This document shows, piece by piece, positions 6,834-9,904 of a stretch of DNA of 9,904 nucleotides (position 1 is the first letter of the stretch; every line of letters begins with the position of its first letter). Origin of the DNA: Pseudomonas sp. (GTDB lineage Bacteria; Pseudomonadota; Gammaproteobacteria; Pseudomonadales; Pseudomonadaceae). Position numbers and translations under genes: made by a program. The notes beneath the pieces are model-generated. The model was not told the DNA's origin and did not search any database. It saw nothing but the letters and a program-made list of their open reading frames with translations. The stretch is taken from positions 1 to 9,904 of the forward strand of contig JAPLSD010000309.1 of assembly GCA_026398835.1 (NCBI GenBank), given 5' to 3'.

Positions 6834-8045
6834 ATGGGTCTCAAAGGTCATGCGGCGATTATCGGTGCCGCTCAGTACAAACCGGAAAAATATGCCACCG
6901 CGCCGCGGATGTTCCACCTGGAGCAGGTCGCCGACCTGGCGGCCAGGGCCCTGCAAGATGCCGGCCTGCGCGCCGAGGACCTGGATGGGCTGGTGATCAA
7001 TGGCCCGCAGTTTCATGAGGCCTCGGTATTTGTTCCGGCCATGGCGGCGGAGTATCTGGGCTTGCGACTCAATTTCGCAGAAGTCGTCGACCTGGGTGGC
7101 TGCACCTCGGTCGGGATGGTCTGGCGCGCTGCGGCCGCTATCGAGCTGGGCCTTTGCCAGGCCGTGCTCTGTGTGTTGCCTGCACGGCTGGCGCCGATGG
7201 GGCCGGACGAAGACCCCAGCTGGATGGCCCGCGCCATGCGGTTTGGCGGCCACAGTACGGTCTTCGGTGCGCCCGAAGCCGAGTTTGACTTGCCTTACGG
7301 GCACATGGGCCAGAACACCGGCTACGCGATGATCGCCCAGCGTTATGCCGCGCAGTATGGCTACGATCCAAGGGCTCTGGCGAAGATCGCTGTGGACCAG
7401 CGCACCAATGCCCAGGCCAACCCACAGGCGATGTTCTACGGCCAGCCGTTGACCATCGAGCAGGTGCTGGCGAGCAAGCGCGTGGCCGACCCGCTGCACG
7501 TTCTGGAAATTGTCATGCCGGTGGCCGGTGGTGCCGCCCTGATCATCGCGTCCAAAGAAGTCGCCGCACGGGCACGCAAACGTCCAGCGTACATCACCGG
7601 ATTCGGCGAGCACCTGGCGTTCAAGTCGCCGTCCTATGCCGCAGACATGCTCCAGACCCCGATTGGCCCGGCGTCGCGCCGCGCCTTCGAGATGGCCGGG
7701 CTCAAGCCCGCCGATGTCGATGCGGCGCAAATCTACGACTGCTACACCATCACCGCGTTGCTGACACTCGAAGACGCCGGTTTCTGCGCCAAGGGCGAGG
7801 GCATGAATTTCGTCCGCGAGCACGACCTGACGTGGCGAGGGGACTTCCCCATGAACACCCACGGTGGTCAGCTCAGCTTTGGCCAGGCCGGCTCGGCCGG
7901 TGGCATGTCCCAGGTGATCGAAGCAGTGACACAGATTGCCGGTGAGGCCGGCGAGCGTCAGCTTAAGCGCTGCGACACGGTCTACGTTTCCGGTACCGGT
8001 GGCGTGATGAGTGAGCAGGGCGCGTTGATACTTCAGGGAGCATGA
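6834..8045 (+). CDS. Lipid-transfer-protein-type thiolase homologue (SCP-x/Ltp2-like), possible aldolase
   Basis: This 403-residue protein has the two-half thiolase fold of the SCP-x/non-specific lipid-transfer branch. The ATG at 6834 follows GAGG at 6825-6828 (5 nt). C90 in DLGGCTSVGM falls where thiolases carry the nucleophile. The second half differs from true thiolases: the catalytic HDCF-type motif reads YDCY (Y301-Y304), and the region that is usually GHPxG reads GQAGSAGG (350-357), so the GHP histidine is absent (Q351). NTHGGQLSFGQAG (341-353) resembles Ltp proteins that act as retro-aldolases in steroid side-chain degradation rather than as thiolases. It overlaps by ATGA with a gene encoding a DUF35 domain, the known partner domain of such aldolases. 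It probably shortens a CoA-bound side chain, by retro-aldol or thiolytic cleavage. The fold assignment is firm; the reaction is inferred. Confidence 0.9.
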   Translation: MGLKGHAAIIGAAQYKPEKYATAPRMFHLEQVADLAARALQDAGLRAEDLDGLVINGPQFHEASVFVPAMAAEYLGLRLNFAEVVDLGGCTSVGMVWRAAAAIELGLCQAVLCVLPARLAPMGPDEDPSWMARAMRFGGHSTVFGAPEAEFDLPYGHMGQNTGYAMIAQRYAAQYGYDPRALAKIAVDQRTNAQANPQAMFYGQPLTIEQVLASKRVADPLHVLEIVMPVAGGAALIIASKEVAARARKRPAYITGFGEHLAFKSPSYAADMLQTPIGPASRRAFEMAGLKPADVDAAQIYDCYTITALLTLEDAGFCAKGEGMNFVREHDLTWRGDFPMNTHGGQLSFGQAGSAGGMSQVIEAVTQIAGEAGERQLKRCDTVYVSGTGGVMSEQGALILQGA

Positions 8046-8998
8046 GCAACATGTCGAACAACAAACCAATGCCGGTCCCGACCGAAATTTCCGCACCGTT
8101 CTGGGAAGGTCTCAAAGCTGAACGTCTGCTCATTCAGCAGTGCAATGCATGCGCTCACTGGGTCTTTTATCCACGCCGGCACTGCCCCGGCTGTCTGGCC
8201 CATGACCTGGCCTGGCGTGAAGTCAGTGGGGGTGCCTCGCTGTACAGCTACACCGTGACGCGGATCGCCACGCTGCCGGATTTCGTCGATGAAATGCCAC
8301 AGATGCTGGCTGTCATCGAACTGGACGAAGGCGTGCGGATCAACAGCAACCTGGTCGGCCTCGACGAGACTGAAATCAGCATCGGCATGCGCCTGCAACC
8401 GGTGTTTGCCGAGGTCGATGACAAGGGCAATCGTCTGTTGCGGTTCACCGGGCCGGACAAGGATGCCGCGAGTTTGCAAAAGCCCCGGCAAGACGCCGAA
8501 GCGATTGTCGAGCCCACGATGGCTGCCAGCGCTACACGCCAGATAGCCTTCGATGACGAGGCTGCGCTGCGGTCGCTGGTCAGCGACGAGTTTAGCCCGT
8601 GGAGCAATCCGGTGGAGGTCGATCAGGCATTGATCGATGCGTTCGCTGAACTCTCAGGCGATGATTACTGGATTCACACCGACCCGGAACGTGCGCGCAA
8701 GGAGAGTCCTTTCGGCGGCACCATTGCCCATGGCGCACTGGTTCTGGTGTTGCAGTCGCGGATGAAGCTGGCGCTGGGCTTCGAGATCGTTGGGTTCACC
8801 AACATGGTCAACTATGGCTCGGACCGTTTGCGGTTCCCGGCGCCGGTGCCTGCTGGCGCGAAGGTTCATGCGCGGGCGAGAGTCAAAAGCGTCGAGCGCC
8901 TTAAGCGCGGGACTCAGTTGACCCTGGAGTTGAACACTCATGTGGTCGGCAATGAGCGGCCGTCGGTGATCAACGATCTGGTGATTCTCTATATGTAA
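8042..8998 (+). CDS. DUF35 (zinc ribbon + OB fold) fused to MaoC-like enoyl-CoA hydratase domain
   Basis: The product is a 318-residue two-domain protein. Residues 14-130 form a DUF35 unit: a rubredoxin-like zinc ribbon with C34-x2-C37 and C48-x2-C51, followed by an OB fold (LYSYTVTRI, MLAVIELDEGVRINSNLVG). After a linker of about 50 residues, residues 180-318 form a MaoC/NodN-like hot-dog domain with SGDDYWIHTDPERA, FGGTIAHGALVL and YGSDRLRFPAPVPAG. The catalytic Asp and His of R-specific hydratases are kept as D207 and H212 (spacing D-x4-H). ATG 8042 overlaps the thiolase stop as ATGA, but AGGGAG (8035-8040) is only 1 nt from it and 10 nt from an in-frame ATG at 8051, so the true start may be three codons later. 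DUF35 proteins bind thiolase-like partners; the MaoC domain would hydrate the enoyl-CoA that the thiolase homologue then cleaves. Domain order is the reverse of mycobacterial ChsH2. Confidence 0.92.
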   Translation: MSNMSNNKPMPVPTEISAPFWEGLKAERLLIQQCNACAHWVFYPRRHCPGCLAHDLAWREVSGGASLYSYTVTRIATLPDFVDEMPQMLAVIELDEGVRINSNLVGLDETEISIGMRLQPVFAEVDDKGNRLLRFTGPDKDAASLQKPRQDAEAIVEPTMAASATRQIAFDDEAALRSLVSDEFSPWSNPVEVDQALIDAFAELSGDDYWIHTDPERARKESPFGGTIAHGALVLVLQSRMKLALGFEIVGFTNMVNYGSDRLRFPAPVPAGAKVHARARVKSVERLKRGTQLTLELNTHVVGNERPSVINDLVILYM

Positions 8999-9009
8999 GT
9001 GCGTGGTCC

Positions 9010-9213
9010 TGTGGGAGCGGGCTTGCCCGCGAAGGCGGCCTGACAGCCGGCCTGTCTCCTGCGGATGTACACTGACCAATTGTAGGAGCCGAGCTTGCTC
9101 GCGAAGGCGGCCTGCCAGCCGGCCTGTCTCTCGCGGATGTACGCAGATCCACTGTGGGAGCGGGCTTGCTCGCGATGGCGGCCTGACAGCCGGCCTATCT
9201 CTTGCGGGTGTAC
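9010..9213. repeat. Three tandem REP-like units of 61-62 bp
   Basis: The units lie at 9010-9070, 9081-9142 and 9153-9213. Each begins TGTRGGAGC, continues with GCTTGC, GCGGCCTG and GCCGGCCT, and ends GCGGRTGTAC; 10-bp spacers (ACTGACCAAT and GCAGATCCAC) separate them, giving a period of 71-72 bp. Each has a hairpin near its start (GCGGGC-TT-GCCCGC in unit 1). From memory these match the REP-type palindromes scattered in Pseudomonas genomes. The first unit starts 12 bp after the hydratase gene stop and may protect or terminate that mRNA. The long open frames crossing the array encode repeated Arg/Pro-rich peptides and are not genes. Confidence 0.85.
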
Positions 9214-9450
9214 ATATCCATTTCTGCGGTAACGGCAACTTAGGGTTTCGCTCTTACAGCAACTCACTTTTGCAGACGCCCAAAAGTAAGCAAAACGCTT
9301 CGCCCCGAGCGTTCGGCACCTCGCCAAGGCTCGGTGTTCCCTCGCTCCGGTGCCATCCAGGGGGCGCCGCATTGCGGCGGAACTCGGCTTCGCCGAGGGG
9401 CGCTTCGCGCCATCCCCCTGGATGACACCTCCACTCGGCCTGCCGAAGGG
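9214..9450. repeat. Intergenic repeat element inserted in the REP array
   Basis: This 237-bp segment separates the three full REP-like units from repeat remnants to the right. It contains an ACTTTTG/CAAAAGT inverted repeat (9266-9272 and 9281-9287) followed by AAGCAAAACGCTTCGCCCC, then a large palindromic part. I recognise the left part from memory as a widespread Pseudomonas intergenic repeat that is often mis-annotated as small hypothetical proteins; a copy-number search was not possible. No transposase gene, SD-led start or plausible protein is seen. Borders are approximate. Confidence 0.55.
9349..9429. other. Cloverleaf-like palindrome: outer stem with three inner hairpins
   Basis: The outer arms GGTGCCATCCAGGGGG (9349-9364) and CCCCCTGGATGACACC (9414-9429) pair over 16 positions with one mismatch (C9353 with A9425). 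Inside lie three adjacent hairpins with 3-nt loops: CGCCGC-ATT-GCGGCG (9365-9379), CTCGGC-TTC-GCCGAG (9383-9397) and GGCGC-TTC-GCGCC (9399-9411). Only AAC, a single G and AT are left unpaired between the stems. A further small hairpin TCGGC-CT-GCCGA lies at 9435-9446. It could fold in RNA or extrude as DNA; its function is unknown. Confidence 0.8.
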
Positions 9451-9473
9451 GCGGCCTGTCTCTCGCGGATGTA
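9451..9473. repeat. REP-like unit remnant
   Basis: GCGGCCTG followed by TCTCTCGCGGATGTA matches the tail of the upstream tandem units, with the internal 12-bp segment ACAGCCGGCCTG missing between two copies of a GGCCTG direct repeat. A CGATCAAT spacer like that after unit 1 follows it. It is a decayed or recombined fourth unit. Confidence 0.6.
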
Positions 9474-9487
9474 TACCGATCAATTAA

Positions 9488-9556
9488 TGTAGGAGCCAAG
9501 CTTGGTCCGGGCGGCGTTCCGACGATGGCGATCATAAGGACGCCATCGCCAGCAAC
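9488..9556. repeat. BIME-like paired REP with an 8-bp perfect hairpin
   Basis: The segment starts TGTAGGAGCCAAGCTTGG, a relative of the heads of the tandem units but continuing differently (TCCGGGCGGCGTTCC). CGATGGCG (9523-9530) then pairs perfectly with CGCCATCG (9541-9548) across the 10-nt loop ATCATAAGGA. From memory, full Pseudomonas copies continue GCCAGCAAGCCGGCTCCTACA to complete an inverted pair of REPs; here the sequence turns to a C-rich stretch after CAGCAA, so the right arm is truncated or decayed. Confidence 0.6.
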
Positions 9557-9659
9557 CCCCTACCGCACCAGCCTTAGTCTCAACGGACGATGAGGCTCTA
9601 CCCCAAGCTTCCCATACTGCTCATCAGCCAATGAACCCGGCGATTGAGGAGCAGCAAAC
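9557..9659. other. Leader region before the dioxygenase gene
   Basis: About 100 bp of unique-looking sequence carry the signals of the next gene. A GATGAG/CTCATC inverted repeat (9589-9594 and 9620-9625) with a 25-nt centre could be an operator or chance. GAGGAG (9646-9651) is a good Shine-Dalgarno 8 nt before the ATG at 9660. I see no convincing -35/-10 pair, although the repeat-filled gap implies that the next gene has its own promoter here. Confidence 0.35.
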
Positions 9660-9904
9660 ATGATCGACATCCGTGGCTTGAGCTACTTCGTGGCAGAGAG
9701 TGAAGACCTCACGCGCTGGCAGGATTACGCCCAGGACGTGCTCGGCATGATGGTGACACCTGCCCCTGGCGGTGCTGTGTACGTGAAGATGGATGAGCGG
9801 CCGTTTCGCATGCTGATCGTGCCCGGTGCGCAATCGCGTTACCTGGCCTCGGGCTGGGAACTGCCCAGCGAGGGCGCGTTCAAGGCGGCGCTGAAGGTTT
9901 TGGA
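9660..9904 (+). CDS. Type I extradiol ring-cleavage dioxygenase (VOC fold), 5' end only
   Basis: The reading frame begins at ATG 9660 behind GAGGAG and is open to the window edge, giving 81 complete residues and a split codon. The protein starts MIDIRGLSYFVAESEDLTRW, then YAQDVLGMMVTP, VYVKMDERPFRMLIVPGA and ASGWELPSEGAFKAAL. These are the first beta-alpha-beta-beta-beta module of the vicinal oxygen chelate fold as found in BphC/TesB/HsaC-like catechol 2,3-dioxygenases: IRGLSY, VLGM, the MDERPxR strand and GWEL. Such enzymes open catechol rings of biphenyl, steroid or other aromatic intermediates beside a hydroxyl, using Fe(II). The N-terminal module is the non-catalytic half; the two His and one Glu iron ligands would lie outside the window, so activity cannot be checked. 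It is separated from the upstream genes by 661 bp of repeats and may form its own unit. Confidence 0.86.
   Translation, partial: MIDIRGLSYFVAESEDLTRWQDYAQDVLGMMVTPAPGGAVYVKMDERPFRMLIVPGAQSRYLASGWELPSEGAFKAALKVL

Noticed and set aside
6684..8096. A 470-codon open frame on the minus strand opposite the thiolase gene
   Set aside because: It is the mirror of a well-supported + strand gene in GC-rich DNA; its His/Arg/Gly-rich translation resembles no protein family, and it runs through the intergenic hairpin region.
9010..9213. CRISPR array
   Set aside because: The repeated parts are 61-62 bp with hairpins and the spacers only 10 bp, the reverse of CRISPR proportions; no cas gene is present.
9214..9450. 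Insertion sequence or tRNA-like gene suggested by the cloverleaf fold
   Set aside because: No transposase frame is present. The fold lacks tRNA features: stems and 3-nt loops do not match D, anticodon or T arms, and there is no T-arm consensus.
8989..9483. Long open frames on both strands through the repeat array (also 9003-9425 on +)
   Set aside because: The translations repeat the same Arg/Pro-rich peptide once per REP-like unit, so they reflect repeat composition rather than selection for protein.

Overview
The window looks like chromosomal DNA of a Pseudomonas-type gammaproteobacterium, probably of the fluorescens/putida kind. Three things point there: the GC-rich coding sequence, the SD-led and tightly overlapped genes, and the intergenic repeats at its right end, which I recognise from memory as Pseudomonas REP/BIME-type repeats. 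No database search was possible, so the genus is an inference.

Layout: every gene reads on the + strand. (1) 1-4977 is a compact run: the 3' end of a short-chain dehydrogenase/reductase, a SnoaL-like (NTF2-fold) protein, an Old Yellow Enzyme-type FMN oxidoreductase, a FATP/very-long-chain-type acyl-CoA synthetase and a metallo-beta-lactamase-fold hydrolase. The last three overlap at their ends. (2) After a 100-bp gap with a small hairpin comes a DUF1302-type outer-membrane protein (5078-6742), followed by a terminator-like hairpin. (3) 6834-8998 holds a lipid-transfer-protein-type (SCP-x-like) thiolase and, overlapping it by 4 bp, a protein fusing a DUF35 zinc-ribbon/OB-fold domain to a MaoC-like hydratase domain. 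(4) 8999-9659 is 661 bp without a credible gene. It contains three tandem 61-62-bp REP-like units, an inserted element with a cloverleaf-like palindrome, repeat remnants and a BIME-like hairpin. (5) From 9660 the window enters the N-terminal domain of a type I (VOC-fold) extradiol ring-cleavage dioxygenase, cut by the window edge.

Taken together this is a catabolic island for a hydrophobic cyclic or aromatic compound with a carboxylated side chain. In the inferred scheme the DUF1302 protein helps at the outer membrane, the acyl-CoA synthetase activates the acid, the DUF35-MaoC protein hydrates an enoyl-CoA, and the thiolase homologue cleaves it by a thiolytic or retro-aldol reaction. The SDR, SnoaL-like protein and Old Yellow Enzyme handle ring redox and dehydration/isomerisation, the MBL protein may be a thioesterase or other hydrolase, and the dioxygenase opens a catechol ring. 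The substrate cannot be read from the sequence; a steroid, diterpenoid or alkyl-aromatic acid would fit.

The points most worth following are the DUF35-then-MaoC domain order (the reverse of mycobacterial ChsH2) beside a thiolase homologue without the usual GHP histidine, the His/Ser instead of His/Asn pair in the Old Yellow Enzyme, and the three-hairpin palindromic element inside the REP array.
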